DNA of 37,302 bases from Rhodospirillaceae bacterium (GTDB taxonomy: Bacteria; Pseudomonadota; Alphaproteobacteria; Kiloniellales; DSM-21159), in the NCBI GenBank assembly GCA_029265995.1, contig JAJUFM010000015.1:1-37302 (forward strand), in the 5' to 3' direction. This document shows, one piece after another, positions 15,471 through 24,769 of the stretch. Each line of letters starts with the position of its first letter. Position 1 is the stretch's first letter. The translations under genes and the position numbers were made by a program. The notes below the pieces were generated by a model. It saw nothing but the letters and a program-made list of their open reading frames with translations, was not told where the DNA came from and did no database searches.

Positions 15471-17099
15471 TCACCCTGAGGATACCGAAGTCTTGCGCAG
15501 AAGAAAGGCGCTTCCTGCGAGAAGGAGCAGGAGAAGTGGCATCCAGAGGCGACCTAGCTTCGCGTAGGGTGTTGCCGCCAGCGCCAGCGGAAGTGGGCTA
15601 TCTACCACCGCGATCTCGTCTTGCTCGAGCTGTACCAGGGCTCTGCCGTAGGGGTCGATCACGGCGCTGATGCCATTGTTGGCAGCGCGGACCAGCGGCA
15701 GCCCTTCTTCGATGGCTCGTAGCCGAGCACTGGCGAAATGCTGATACGGTCCGGAGGAGCGCCCGAACCAGGCGTCATTCGTGAGGTTGAGGAGCCATTC
15801 CGGCCGCCCGTCTTCCGCCGCCGTGACCTTGCCGGAGAAGATCACTTCATAGCAGACCAGAGGGCTTGTGGGCGGCAGCCCGGGCACAGAGGCCGTCACG
15901 GCGCCCTGACCGCGGGAAAAATCGAGGCTGCCCTCCGTTACCTTCTCAAAGCCGATGGCACCGAGGAACTCCCGGAAGGGAAGGAATTCACCGAAGGGTA
16001 CGAGGTGATACTTGTCGTACCGCAACGCCGTACTCCCGTCCGCGTCCAGCACATAGATGGAGTTGTAGATGTGCGGCCCGTCAGCCGCGTCGGCTTCGAA
16101 CGCAGGTGCACCGACGATCAATGCGCCGCCCTCCGGAACCAGGGACGCCAGGGCTTCTGTCAGCTGCGTTTCGCGGTTCAGGTACCAGGGAATCGCCGTT
16201 TCAGGCCAAATTATGTGGGTTACCGCTTCGCTCGCCGGACTCAGCGATAGCTCTACGTGCCGCTGAAAGTGCTCTTCCTGGAACTGTCCCTGCCATTTCT
16301 CGTGCTGAGGAATCGATGGCTGTACAAGGCGCAGCCGTACGTCTTCTTGCACGTCTGCCCCCACGGGCGGTGCTATCGCCAGCCGAAGAGCACCGCCGCC
16401 GCCTGCCAGCAAGAGCAGCACCCAAACGCAGATCACAAAGCGACGGCCGGCCTTCTTGGCGGTGGCATTCGAGCCTGTCAGGGCCGCTGGCGCTGCCGCA
16501 GCCAGTACTGTGAGCGTGGTCAGGCCCCAAATGCCAAAGAGCGCGGCGGCCTGCAAAGGCAGGGGATGAAACGCCCAAACGCTCCCCAGGAGGTTCCAGG
16601 GAAAGCCGGTGAGGAGGACCGAGCGGCCGAATTCTGCCAGCAGCCAGGCGGCAGCCAGGAGCAGCACCCGCGATCCGCCCTTCAGGCCGCTTTCCCAGAC
16701 CAGCCAGACGGCCGCACCGACAAAAAGCGATAAGCCGGCGGAAAGGCCAATAACCGACACCGGCATGAACCAGCCAAAGCGGGCCAGATCCACGGTCATC
16801 GCTATGCCGACCCAGTATAGGCCGGCAATGAAGAAGCCCATGCCGAAGTACCAGCCCAGGAAAAAGGCGTTTTGGCGTCGGCGCACTCCGTCTAGGAGCC
16901 ACAGAAGCCCGGTAAAAGCCGGGATGAGGAGCGGAACTAGATGAAGGGGCGGCAGGGCCGCCGCTGTAAGTAGGCCGAAGACCAGGGCGGCCGCAGCCTG
17001 GCGCCACCCCTTCAGCGCGGCAAGCCAGGCCGCACTTCTGGTCAAGAAGCCACTGTTGCCGGCTGCAGACTGCTGGGCCAGGCGCTCGGCCTGACTCAT
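15471..17099 (-). CDS. lnt: apolipoprotein N-acyltransferase
   Basis: A 542-residue inner-membrane enzyme that adds the third acyl chain to lipoproteins in the periplasm. Several hydrophobic segments fill residues 35-235, followed by a nitrilase-like catalytic domain (about 253-500). The Glu-Lys-Cys triad is visible: E300 in WPETAIPW, K363 in YDKYHLVPFGEFLPFR and C416 in CYEVIF. A final C-terminal helix (about 515-535) is present. The ATG overlaps the CorC stop (17096-17099), so translation is coupled. It closes the conserved miaB-phoH-ybeY-corC-lnt order of alphaproteobacteria. Confidence 0.97.
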   Translation of the reverse strand: MSQAERLAQQSAAGNSGFLTRSAAWLAALKGWRQAAAALVFGLLTAAALPPLHLVPLLIPAFTGLLWLLDGVRRRQNAFFLGWYFGMGFFIAGLYWVGIAMTVDLARFGWFMPVSVIGLSAGLSLFVGAAVWLVWESGLKGGSRVLLLAAAWLLAEFGRSVLLTGFPWNLLGSVWAFHPLPLQAAALFGIWGLTTLTVLAAAAPAALTGSNATAKKAGRRFVICVWVLLLLAGGGGALRLAIAPPVGADVQEDVRLRLVQPSIPQHEKWQGQFQEEHFQRHVELSLSPASEAVTHIIWPETAIPWYLNRETQLTEALASLVPEGGALIVGAPAFEADAADGPHIYNSIYVLDADGSTALRYDKYHLVPFGEFLPFREFLGAIGFEKVTEGSLDFSRGQGAVTASVPGLPPTSPLVCYEVIFSGKVTAAEDGRPEWLLNLTNDAWFGRSSGPYQHFASARLRAIEEGLPLVRAANNGISAVIDPYGRALVQLEQDEIAVVDSPLPLALAATPYAKLGRLWMPLLLLLLAGSAFLLRKTSVSSG

Positions 17100-18127
17100 T
17101 CTTCTGCCGCTTGTTCGGCTCGGGCGGGAAGGTCCCGGAGGCGCAGGCGCCGAACCCGTCGCGGGTCAGCCTGCAGCACCTCGAAGGTAATGCCTGAGGG
17201 TGGATGCTCGATCAGTTCGCCACGTGCCGGAACATGGCCGGACAGGTAGGTAACGAGCCCTCCCAGGGTATCTATGTCCTCCTCGCGCTCTTCCTCCGAA
17301 AGTACCGGCCCCAAAAGCTCCTCAAGCTCTTCGATGGGGGTTCGGGCATCAGCGAGAAGAGTGCCGTCGGGGCGCCAGGCCATGCGCGGCCCCTGGATGA
17401 CGTCGTGCTCGTCTTCAATTTCGCCGACAATCTCTTCAACCAGGTCTTCGACCGTGACAAGGCCGTCGACGCCACCGAACTCATCTACGACCAGCGCGAG
17501 GTGGCTGCGCTTCAAGCGCATTTCCAGCAGCAGGTCGAGCACGCGCATGGACGGCGCGATGAACTCTGCGGGGCGTAGGATGTTGGCGAGGCGGAAATTG
17601 GTTTGGCGGCTGGCAGCAAGCACGTCCTTGATGTGAACCACCCCGGCTACATCGTCGAGGGAACCGCGGAAGACGGGCAGTCGGCTGTGGCCGCGTTTAG
17701 CGATTGTCTCCAGCACCCGATCGAAGTCCGCATCCAGCGGCAAAGCAATGATGTCCGCGCGCGGAACCATCACGTCGTACGCAGTCAGATGCCGAAGCTT
17801 GAGAATGTTGCCGAGCAGCATTCTTTCGTGGCTGCTGATGGGGGCGGCATCCTCTTGGTTCGGATCTTCGATTTCGCCGATGATTTCTTCGAGTGTTTCG
17901 CGCAAGTGGTGGTCCCCGTTACGACCGCGCAGACGGTCCAGGATCCATTCCGCCGCGCGCTGTAAAGCGCCGGGCTCTTCCGTACGGTTCCCATTCGCCG
18001 CCGGCACGTAGTGACCGTTGCCATTTGGCTTCTGGCTCACCGGCGCATAGGTTCCCTTGGTACTCGGAGGTTCTTCCCCTTCGGCCTTGCTCACCTCAAT
18101 TCCTTCTCTTGCAAGCTGGTTAGTCAT
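17096..18127 (-). CDS. corC: CorC/TlyC-like CBS-domain protein
   Basis: A 343-residue protein without membrane helices. It has a polar, Asn/Gly-rich N-terminus (1-50), paired CBS domains (about 115-250; YDVMVPRADIIALP and SRLPVFRGSLDDVAGVVHIKDVL) and a CorC_HlyC domain (about 260-340). In E. coli such proteins take part in magnesium/cobalt handling and membrane homeostasis. The ATG at 18127 is used because GGGAGG lies just before it; an upstream extension to 18184 would overlap ybeY. It overlaps lnt by four bases. Confidence 0.93.
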   Translation of the reverse strand: MTNQLAREGIEVSKAEGEEPPSTKGTYAPVSQKPNGNGHYVPAANGNRTEEPGALQRAAEWILDRLRGRNGDHHLRETLEEIIGEIEDPNQEDAAPISSHERMLLGNILKLRHLTAYDVMVPRADIIALPLDADFDRVLETIAKRGHSRLPVFRGSLDDVAGVVHIKDVLAASRQTNFRLANILRPAEFIAPSMRVLDLLLEMRLKRSHLALVVDEFGGVDGLVTVEDLVEEIVGEIEDEHDVIQGPRMAWRPDGTLLADARTPIEELEELLGPVLSEEEREEDIDTLGGLVTYLSGHVPARGELIEHPPSGITFEVLQADPRRVRRLRLRDLPARAEQAAEE

Positions 18128-18177
18128 ATCCTCCCACCTTCTGCCCGATGTTTCAGAGCAGACCTCGTAAGTGCCAT

Positions 18178-18735
18178 TCAACACTCGATCCGTTCCACCC
18201 GATTGCCCCCGGCGATGTCCGCTTCGGCGTAGGGGTTGGCGATACCCATATCGGCCAGCAGGCGCACTTCCAGACCTTCCATGACAGCCGCCTCCTGCGC
18301 GTCTTCATGATCATGGCCCAGCAGGTGCAGGACCCCGTGGACCACCAGGTGCGCGGCGTGGTCGGCTAGACACTTGTTCTGTTCCCTGGCTTCGCGGCGG
18401 CAGGTTTCCAGGGCAAGCACCACGTCCCCCAGCACAAGCGTTCCATCCGGCAGCTCTGTCCCATCGGGAAAGGAGAGCACGTTTGTCGGCTTGTCCTGAC
18501 CGCGCCATTGCGCGTTCAGTTCCTGCTGCTGCGCATCATCGGTGAGAACCAAGCTGAGTTCGTAACCACCTGAGGGTGGGGTTTCTCCGCTGCCGATCAA
18601 AGTGCTTTGTGCCACCGACCGCAGAAAGCCGAGAGGTCTGGGAAAGGCACGGCGCCAAGCGGGCACCTCGCAGAGTACTGAAACCCGCGCGGGAGCGGCG
18701 CTAGCGGCAAGCGGGCCTGTAGAGCGCTCAGTCAT
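18178..18735 (-). CDS. ybeY: rRNA maturation endoribonuclease YbeY
   Basis: A 185-residue metalloprotein with the signature HGVLHLLGHDH; the zinc ligands are H133, H137 and H143. YbeY matures the 3' end of 16S rRNA and takes part in ribosome quality control. TNVLSFP (about 84-90) and GDVVLALE are also conserved. Its start overlaps the phoH stop (18732-18735, ATGA). The N-terminal extension of about 20 residues is slightly longer than usual. Confidence 0.96.
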   Translation of the reverse strand: MTERSTGPLAASAAPARVSVLCEVPAWRRAFPRPLGFLRSVAQSTLIGSGETPPSGGYELSLVLTDDAQQQELNAQWRGQDKPTNVLSFPDGTELPDGTLVLGDVVLALETCRREAREQNKCLADHAAHLVVHGVLHLLGHDHEDAQEAAVMEGLEVRLLADMGIANPYAEADIAGGNRVERIEC

Positions 18736-19727
18736 TGTCGCTCGAATAGGTCCGCTTCCTGAGCCAGGCTGGCGTCCCGCGCGGCATAAGCCTGGACGAT
18801 GCGCGTCACCAACTTGTGGCGGACGACGTCCGCGTCGGTGAACTGGACGAAGTCGACACTCTCGATGCCGGCCAGGAGGTCAGCCGCATCGCGTAGACCC
18901 GAGCGTTGGCCGCGGGGAAGGTCGACCTGACTGAGGTCGCCGGTGATAACCATGCGGCTGTTTTCACCCAGTCGGGTCAGAAACATCTTCATCTGCGTGG
19001 GCGTCGTATTCTGCGCCTCGTCGAGAATAATGAAGGCATTGGACAAGGTGCGCCCGCGCATGAAGGCCAGGGGCGCGATCTCGATTTCGCCGGTTTCTAG
19101 GCGGCGGTTCACCTGATCTCCCGGCAGAAGATCATGCAGGGCGTCATAGAGCGGCCTGAGGTAGGGGTCGACCTTCTCCTTCATGTCGCCGGGCAGGAAG
19201 CCCAGGCGCTCGCCGGCCTCGACCGCCGGACGCGAGAGGATCAGCCGGTCGACCCGGCCGCTTACCAGCCAGGTGACCGCCATGGCGACAGCCAGGTAGG
19301 TCTTGCCTGTGCCGGCAGGACCAAGCCCGAAAACCAGTTCGTTGTTGAAAAGCGCATTGAGGTAGGCGACCTGACCCGGAGAGCGCGGCGTGACGTGGCG
19401 CTTCTTGGTGATCAGCGCCAGTTCTTTACCGTGCATGGCCTGGGGTCCAGCCCCGCCGCCCATCTGGCTGAGGGCAAGGCGCGCGGCGGCATCTACCTCC
19501 GCATTTCCGACAGTCATTCCTTGTTTCAATCTTTCGTAGAGCGCACCCAGCGCTTCGCCTGCGGCCTGCTGTGATCCCTCTGGTCCGGTAACGGTAACCC
19601 TGTTCCCGAAAGAAGCGAGGCTCACCCCCAACTGCTGTTCCAGGCGTACCAGGTTCTCGTCATGTTGTCCGAACAGCAGCGGCAGCAAGGAGTTATCGTC
19701 AAACTGAAGCTGCAGCGGCTCGCTCAA
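18732..19727 (-). CDS. PhoH-family ATPase
   Basis: A 331-residue PhoH-like NTPase (YbeZ type). It has an N-terminal KH-like part (about 1-85) and a P-loop domain with Walker A GPAGTGKT at 136-143. A Walker B-like [10 protein letters not shown] (about 227-236) and GDLSQVDLP follow. In E. coli YbeZ works with YbeY in rRNA/RNA processing. It overlaps miaB upstream (19724-19727) and ybeY downstream by four bases each. Confidence 0.95.
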   Translation of the reverse strand: MSEPLQLQFDDNSLLPLLFGQHDENLVRLEQQLGVSLASFGNRVTVTGPEGSQQAAGEALGALYERLKQGMTVGNAEVDAAARLALSQMGGGAGPQAMHGKELALITKKRHVTPRSPGQVAYLNALFNNELVFGLGPAGTGKTYLAVAMAVTWLVSGRVDRLILSRPAVEAGERLGFLPGDMKEKVDPYLRPLYDALHDLLPGDQVNRRLETGEIEIAPLAFMRGRTLSNAFIILDEAQNTTPTQMKMFLTRLGENSRMVITGDLSQVDLPRGQRSGLRDAADLLAGIESVDFVQFTDADVVRHKLVTRIVQAYAARDASLAQEADLFERQ

Positions 19728-21187
19728 GCTATCGCCCTCGTTGCGGCTGGGGATGGCAATTCGTCCTGCTCCTCCGGAAGGGTCACGATACTTCCTGCCA
19801 AAGAGTTGGGGTGTGCATCGAGAATTTCGACCTCTACGAGCTGACCGAGCAGGCGTGGTGGGGCCGCCACGACCACAGACTGCATCCAGGGGCTCCGCCC
19901 GGCGAGTTGGCCCGGGCGCTTTGCGCGGCGTTCCAGGAGGACCGGCATGCGCTGGCCAAGGCTGTTGCGGTTGAAGGCTCTCTGCTGCTCGCTCAGAAGC
20001 TGCTGCAGCATGGCGAGGCGTTCACTCTTCACCGCCTCCGGTACCTGGTCGGCTGTACCGGCGGCTGGCGTGCCGGGCCTGGCCGAATACTTGAAGGAAT
20101 AGGCCTGAGCATAGCCCACCTGCGTCACCAGCCGCAGGGTTGCGGCAAAATCCTGATCGCTCTCCCCCGGAAAGCCGACGATGAAGTCGCTTGATAAGGC
20201 GAGGTTTGGCTGGGCGCTGCGCAACTTGTCGACGACACGATAGTAGAAATCGGCATCGTGCTTGCGGTTCATGGCGGCCAGGATGCGGTCGGAGCCGGAC
20301 TGCACCGGGAGGTGGAGATAAGGCATGAGCTTATCGAGATCCCGGTGCGCTTCGATCAGCTCGTCATCCACGTCGCGAGGGTGCGAGGTGGTGTAGCGCA
20401 GCCGCTTCACACCATCAATTTCCGCCAGGCGACGGAGAAGGCGGCCCAACCCCCACTCTCGTCCATCGGGGCCTTCCCCGTGGTAAGCATTCACATTCTG
20501 GCCGAGCAGGGTGATTTCGAGCGTGCCGCTGCGCACCAGGCGTTCAGTCTCGGCGACCAGGTCTGCCACAGGGCGAGAGACCTCCGCGCCACGGGTGTAG
20601 GGCACGACGCAGAAGCTACAGAACTTGTCGCAACCTTCCTGTACCGACAGAAAGGCTGCGGGGCCCGGCGACGCTGCTTCTTCGGGCAGGAAATCGAACT
20701 TGGACTCTGCTGGGAAATCGGTATCCACGAGGTTTCGGCCGCGCTCGCCGCCGAGAGCGCGATTCACCAGATCCGGTAGCCGGTGATAGGTCTGGGGGCC
20801 CACAACCAGGTCGACCTGAGGGGCGCGGCGGACGATTTCCTCGCCCTCGGCCTGGGCTACACATCCGGCGACCCCGATCAAGAGGCGTCGACCCTCTTCC
20901 GCCGCCGCTTCCTGCAGCAGCCGTAACCGCCCCAGCTCTGAAAAAACCTTCTCACTGGCTTTTTCACGGATATGGCAGGTGTTCAGCAGGATCAGATCCG
21001 CCTCTTCGGGCGATTCACTTTGACGGTAACCCAAGGGCGCCAGGGTATCCGCCATACGCTGGGAATCGTAGACGTTCATCTGGCAGCCGTAGGTTTTGAT
21101 GTAGAGCTTTTTTGCCGCCACACTCCGTCCTGTCGCCCCGGGATCGCTGTCCTCGGGCTGCTGCTGAAACCTGTCCAAGTTTACCAT
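19724..21187 (-). CDS. miaB: tRNA-2-methylthio-N6-dimethylallyladenosine synthase MiaB
   Basis: A 487-residue radical-SAM methylthiotransferase that modifies adenosine 37 of tRNAs reading UNN codons. The N-terminal UPF0004 domain has its three cluster cysteines (C35 in KTYGCQMN, C71, C109). The radical-SAM motif is C186-DKF-C190-SF-C193. A C-terminal TRAM domain (about 400-470) is present. An N-terminal extension of ~25 residues before KLYIKTYGC is common in alphaproteobacteria. It follows olsA by 15 bases and overlaps phoH. Confidence 0.97.
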   Translation of the reverse strand: MVNLDRFQQQPEDSDPGATGRSVAAKKLYIKTYGCQMNVYDSQRMADTLAPLGYRQSESPEEADLILLNTCHIREKASEKVFSELGRLRLLQEAAAEEGRRLLIGVAGCVAQAEGEEIVRRAPQVDLVVGPQTYHRLPDLVNRALGGERGRNLVDTDFPAESKFDFLPEEAASPGPAAFLSVQEGCDKFCSFCVVPYTRGAEVSRPVADLVAETERLVRSGTLEITLLGQNVNAYHGEGPDGREWGLGRLLRRLAEIDGVKRLRYTTSHPRDVDDELIEAHRDLDKLMPYLHLPVQSGSDRILAAMNRKHDADFYYRVVDKLRSAQPNLALSSDFIVGFPGESDQDFAATLRLVTQVGYAQAYSFKYSARPGTPAAGTADQVPEAVKSERLAMLQQLLSEQQRAFNRNSLGQRMPVLLERRAKRPGQLAGRSPWMQSVVVAAPPRLLGQLVEVEILDAHPNSLAGSIVTLPEEQDELPSPAATRAIA

Positions 21188-21202
21188 AGTAATCCGTTCA
21201 CT

Positions 21203-22090
21203 TCATCCTGAAGCGCTGGTAGCGGCCGAGCTTGCCGTGGCACCTGCAGCCGCGCTTCCTGCCGGTCGCCTGATCCGCAGGCCGCGGGACCGTGGCAGCC
21301 CCACTTTGCCCCCTAAAGCATCGGCCACGCCACCGGCGACGACGCGATGGCAATGCTCCGCGAGGGCCTTGCGCGATCCATAGTCCTGAATCGTGACCGG
21401 CTCGTGAAACTGCACGACCACCGTGACAATCCCCAGGCCCAGCGCTTCCCAAGCATGGCCGGGCAGGGACATGTCGCCATACCAGGCATAGAAGGGTCGC
21501 AGGAACCGCCCCATGGGCATTCCATCCAGCCGCGTGTAGGTGATGGAGACGGGCTGGACCGTCAAGGGGCGACCCTCTACTTCTCGCTCCGCTACCGCAA
21601 AAAGCGCCGATTTGAACGGCAGAACGCGGTTCCCGTCGCCACTGGTCCCCTCCGCAAAAAGGACCAGATCGTCTTTGTCGGCGAGCCGCGCTGCAATTTC
21701 ATCTCTTTGCCCGCTGGTTTGCGAGCGCCGCCTGTCCACGAACACCGACCGCTGCAGCTTCGCGAGCCAGGAGAAGAAGGGCCAACTGGCGATCTCTGCC
21801 TTCGCGATGAAGGAGGCGCGAACCAGCGAGCCCAACACCGGGATATCGAAGTAGGAGGCGTGGTTGGCGACGTAGAGAACGGGGTGATCCTTCGCCGGTT
21901 CGCCAACCCGCACTACCTGAATGCCCAGAATTCGGCAGCCGCGGCGGTGGTAGCGAAAGGGCAGCTCCCTGGCCAGGCGCTTGTTGGTCAGGAGAAAGAA
22001 GGCCTGAACCGGCATCAAGGGGATGGTGAGGAAGAGATAAAGCAGGATCCGGCGCAGGGCCCTCAGCGGAGAGGAATAGCCGCCTTCCAT
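21203..22090 (-). CDS. olsA: lyso-ornithine lipid / 1-acylglycerol-phosphate O-acyltransferase (PlsC family)
   Basis: A 295-residue membrane acyltransferase. It has an N-terminal hydrophobic helix (about 13-34), the catalytic NHASYFD (H77, D82) and the EGTSGDG motif (E147-G148-T149). PlsC enzymes make phosphatidic acid; OlsA adds the second acyl chain of ornithine lipid. OlsA is favoured because the preceding gene is OlsB-like. The ATG at 22090 is five bases after the olsB stop; a GTG at 22138 would lengthen it by 16 residues. The Ala/Ser/Gly-rich tail (last 25 residues) is probably disordered. A general PlsC role cannot be excluded. Confidence 0.8.
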   Translation of the reverse strand: MEGGYSSPLRALRRILLYLFLTIPLMPVQAFFLLTNKRLARELPFRYHRRGCRILGIQVVRVGEPAKDHPVLYVANHASYFDIPVLGSLVRASFIAKAEIASWPFFSWLAKLQRSVFVDRRRSQTSGQRDEIAARLADKDDLVLFAEGTSGDGNRVLPFKSALFAVAEREVEGRPLTVQPVSITYTRLDGMPMGRFLRPFYAWYGDMSLPGHAWEALGLGIVTVVVQFHEPVTIQDYGSRKALAEHCHRVVAGGVADALGGKVGLPRSRGLRIRRPAGSAAAGATASSAATSASG

Positions 22091-22094
22091 GATC

Positions 22095-22949
22095 TCAGCC
22101 GCCCTCCGATCCCGAAGGGACGCTGCCAGCCTCACCACGAGTCAGGCTGCGGCGATATTTGTCGGTGACCGCATCAGTCTTCACCACCACGCAGACATCG
22201 GTGGTGCCAAACTCGTGATCCACGACAGCGCCGTCGCCGATGAAGCCGCCCAAGCGTAGGTAGCCCTTCACGAGCGGTGGCAGCGTGTGAAGCGCTGAGC
22301 GGGCATTGATCGCCTCCTTGGGGAGGAGGTTCATGTTCGTGTAACGCTCCGCAAGGGCTCGCGGCCGCAGCTCTTCCGGCGCCAGATGATAGTGGTGCAG
22401 GTAGGCTAAGGGCTGGGCGAGTTTCTCTACATCCGTGCCATGCAGGCTGCCGCAGCCGAACATCAGGGCGACCTCGTGGAACAGCACGTAGGCGGTGATG
22501 CCGCGCCAGAGAACCTGCATATTACCGCCGGTGCGGTAGTCGCGATCCACACAGGAGCGGCCCAACTCCATGATCTCTCCCGGATAATCCAGGAGCGGCC
22601 GAATGTCGTATTCGCTCTCTGTATAGAACTGCCCGGCGAGCTTGGCCTGCTCGCGCCGCATGAAGCGGTAGGTGCCGATCACGCGACCAGGCGCTTCTCC
22701 GGCAGTCGTGTCGAAGATCAGCAAATGGTCGCAGAAGGGGTCGAAGGCATCGAACTCACGCCGGGTGCTCGCCATCTCGTCGGAGGCCTGGGCCCCCATC
22801 TCTTCCACGAATACCCGGTACCGCAGTTCCTGCGCGGCTTCGATTTCCGCCTGTGTTTCTGCCAGCCGAATCCAGAGATGCCGGGCCCGTACGTCGACCG
22901 GGCGTAGCGGCGCTTCGTCGCGCACGGCATCTCCCTCTTCACGCGTCAT
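22095..22949 (-). CDS. olsB: ornithine N-alpha-acyltransferase (OlsB-like GNAT)
   Basis: A 284-residue acyltransferase of the OlsB/hemolysin-like (GNAT) type. Features are LRYRVFVEEMGA, FDPFCDHLLIFD, VIGTYRFMR, and EIMELGRSCVDRDYR, all conserved in OlsB. It acylates ornithine with a 3-hydroxyacyl-ACP, the first step to ornithine lipid, a phosphorus-free membrane lipid. A longer GTG-started frame to 23051 would overlap fur, so the ATG at 22949 is chosen; its ribosome site is weak. olsA follows at once, making an olsBA pair. Acyl-ACP partner not visible. Confidence 0.85.
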   Translation of the reverse strand: MTREEGDAVRDEAPLRPVDVRARHLWIRLAETQAEIEAAQELRYRVFVEEMGAQASDEMASTRREFDAFDPFCDHLLIFDTTAGEAPGRVIGTYRFMRREQAKLAGQFYTESEYDIRPLLDYPGEIMELGRSCVDRDYRTGGNMQVLWRGITAYVLFHEVALMFGCGSLHGTDVEKLAQPLAYLHHYHLAPEELRPRALAERYTNMNLLPKEAINARSALHTLPPLVKGYLRLGGFIGDGAVVDHEFGTTDVCVVVKTDAVTDKYRRSLTRGEAGSVPSGSEGG

Positions 22950-23025
22950 GGAAAAATCCCGACAGCCTGTGGCGCGGCTGTCCTCGTGCGGCTGCCAGCT
23001 GTCTCCTGTGTCCCTATGGGCATCC

Positions 23026-23484
23026 TCAGGGCCTGCCACTCCCTGAGCCACTGCGGCCGCTGCGCCGGCGTTCTGCCTCTTCCAGTTTCACGCCGTAGAG
23101 TTCCAGCCGATGATCGATCAGCTCGTAACCGAGCTTGCGCGCTATTTCTTCCTGCAGGCGCTCGATCTCCTCGTTCACGAATTCGATGACTTCGCCCGTC
23201 TGCGTGTCGATCAGGTGATCGTGATGCTCATCGCTCGCTGTTTCGTAGCGCGCGCGCCCGTCGCCAAACTCGTGGCGTTCCAGAATACCAGCTTCCTCGA
23301 AGAGTTTGACGGTGCGATAGACCGTGGCAATGGAGATTCGCGGATCGATATCGACAGCTCGCTGATAGAGCTGCTCTACATCCGGATGGTCTGTCGCCTC
23401 GGAGAGAACGCGCGCGATCACGCGCCGCTGTTCGGTCATCTTCAAGCCGCGCTCAACGCAGAGGGCTTCGATTCTGGCACTCAT
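23026..23484 (-). CDS. fur: Fur-family metal-responsive repressor
   Basis: A 152-residue regulator. The winged helix (about 10-80) has DVEQLYQRAVDIDPRISIATVYRT, and the dimerisation/metal region has HEFGDGRARYE and EHHDHLIDTQTGEVIEF (86-102). The CxxC structural zinc pair of E. coli Fur is missing: the position after HDHL reads I-D-T-Q. That is common among alphaproteobacterial Fur/Mur proteins. These sense iron or manganese; which one cannot be told here. The ATG at 23484 is used rather than 23568, giving the standard length. Placement between mucR and the olsBA-miaB genes is typical. Confidence 0.92.
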   Translation of the reverse strand: MSARIEALCVERGLKMTEQRRVIARVLSEATDHPDVEQLYQRAVDIDPRISIATVYRTVKLFEEAGILERHEFGDGRARYETASDEHHDHLIDTQTGEVIEFVNEEIERLQEEIARKLGYELIDHRLELYGVKLEEAERRRSGRSGSGSGRP

Positions 23485-23643
23485 AAACTTGATCCACACC
23501 CAAACCAGGGGTTTACGGGACGGCCCCGGCCGGGCAGGGCAACGCGCGCTCGCGTGGCTCTGACCCACAAACCCATAATGACAAGCTTGCCCCTCAGGGC
23601 AAAGTCATCCTAGCGCATTTGGCCCAAAATGCTAAGCCGACAC

Positions 23644-23672
23644 CCGCCGGGCCCTTCGGGCCGTGCCGGCGG
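23644..23672. other. GC-rich hairpin between mucR and fur
   Basis: CCGCCG (23644-23649) pairs with CGGCGG (23667-23672), and inside it GGCCC (23650-23654) pairs with GGGCC (23658-23662) around a TTC loop. There is no T-run downstream on either strand in the right place. It may attenuate or end the mucR message before fur. Confidence 0.4.
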
Positions 23673-23700
23673 CTGTCGCAGCAGACAATAAAAAAGGTGT

Positions 23701-24120
23701 TCAGCGTCCTTTGCGCGCTTGCCGGCCCAAGCCGATTTGCTTTGCCAGTTCACTGCGCTGGCGTGCGTAGTTGGGCGCTACCATGGGGTAGTCGGACGGC
23801 AATCCCCACTTTTCGCGATACTCTTCCGGTGTCATGCCATAGGCCGTCTTGAGGTGCCGCTTAAGCATTTTCAGCTTCTTGCCGTCTTCAAGACAAACGA
23901 GATAATCGGGCGTGATCGATTTCTTGATCGGCACAGCGGGTTCCGGCCGCTCTTCCTGCTTCGGTGCGGATCCCCCGACCTCTGCGAGAACTTCGTATAC
24001 TTCCCGGATCAGGGTCGGCACGTCACCCGGCGAAACGGCATTATTGGACACATGAGCCGACACAATATTGGTGGTTAGCGACAAGAGCTCGCTCGATTTC
24101 GGCGTTTCAGGCATTACCAT
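23701..24120 (-). CDS. mucR: MucR/Ros-family transcriptional regulator
   Basis: A 139-residue zinc-finger regulator. Family signatures are ITPDYLVCLEDGKKLKMLKRHL (69-90), TPEEYREKWGLPSDYPMVAPNYA (97-119) and a basic tail. MucR/Ros proteins bind AT-rich DNA and silence many genes, often including their own. The finger reads C76-x2-D79-x9-H89-x3-A93: the usual last ligand is Ala, so zinc binding may be reduced or absent, as in some rhizobial relatives. Start at 24120 or 24114 (both ATG). A longer frame to 24165 is less likely. Confidence 0.92.
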   Translation of the reverse strand: MVMPETPKSSELLSLTTNIVSAHVSNNAVSPGDVPTLIREVYEVLAEVGGSAPKQEERPEPAVPIKKSITPDYLVCLEDGKKLKMLKRHLKTAYGMTPEEYREKWGLPSDYPMVAPNYARQRSELAKQIGLGRQARKGR

Positions 24121-24301
24121 CTTTCCGCTACAACGAAAGCTAATCCGGGTATAGTTAGCTACCACTTCAAGTGCAATGGTAATTTCATAGTTGAAGTAGA
24201 TCAGTTATTCGTGAAAGGCCCCACGATTCCACAGGCAGGAAAATATTTGCGGGCTGCTTGCGGGGGACTTAATAGCGACGGGTATTATGCGTAGTTCTTG
24301 A
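24121..24301. promoter_or_regulatory. AT-rich promoter region of mucR
   Basis: This 181-base gap is clearly more AT-rich than its surroundings and has overlapping inverted repeats: TACCA/TGGTA about 24160-24180, CACTTCAAGTG near 24163-24173 and CTTCAA/TTGAAG. AT-rich, T-A-step-rich sites are the known MucR/Ros targets, so autoregulation is inferred. Confidence 0.45.
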
Positions 24302-24769
24302 TCAGAAAAGATCTCGAGCCATGAGAAAGGCGGAAACCGCCTTTCCCTGTAATCGGCGGTAGTAAGCGGGGCGCAAGCCGATCTGCGAGAAGCCGAAGTT
24401 TCGGTACAGCCGAAGGGCGGGCCGGTTGTCTTCGGCAACCTCGAGAAACAGGCGCTTGCCGCCGAGCGCCGCAAGGCCTTGAAGCGTAGCAGCAAGCAGC
24501 TCGCCCGCCACTCCCCGGCGGCGGTGGTCAGGTGCCACGCAGAGGGTCAAGATCTCCGCTTCATCGAAAAGCAGCCGCGCCAGCACAAAGCCCACGAGAT
24601 GGGGCCGCTGGCCGGCCGGAAAGATGCTCCAGCCGGCCACTCCAGGTGCTGCGTGCAAGCTGCGCAGGCTTTCTTCCGACCAGGGCTCATCCGGAAAGCA
24701 AAGAGCGTGCAAGGCAGCTGCCGCGCCAAGCTCCCAGGTTTCTAAAGGCGCGATTTCCAGAGGCTTCAC
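24302..24769 (-). CDS. rimI: ribosomal-protein-alanine N-acetyltransferase (RimI-like)
   Basis: A 155-residue GNAT protein. Conserved parts are the CFPDEPWSEESL region, an acetyl-CoA loop LCVAPDHRRRGVAGELL (about 73-89), and LEVAEDNRPALRLYRNFGF, typical of RimI. RimI acetylates the N-terminal Ala of S18. The start is the GTG overlapping the tsaB stop (24766-24769, GTGA). A longer frame to 24970 runs over tsaB and is rejected. tsaB-rimI pairing is a normal order. Confidence 0.92.
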   Translation of the reverse strand: MKPLEIAPLETWELGAAAALHALCFPDEPWSEESLRSLHAAPGVAGWSIFPAGQRPHLVGFVLARLLFDEAEILTLCVAPDHRRRGVAGELLAATLQGLAALGGKRLFLEVAEDNRPALRLYRNFGFSQIGLRPAYYRRLQGKAVSAFLMARDLF

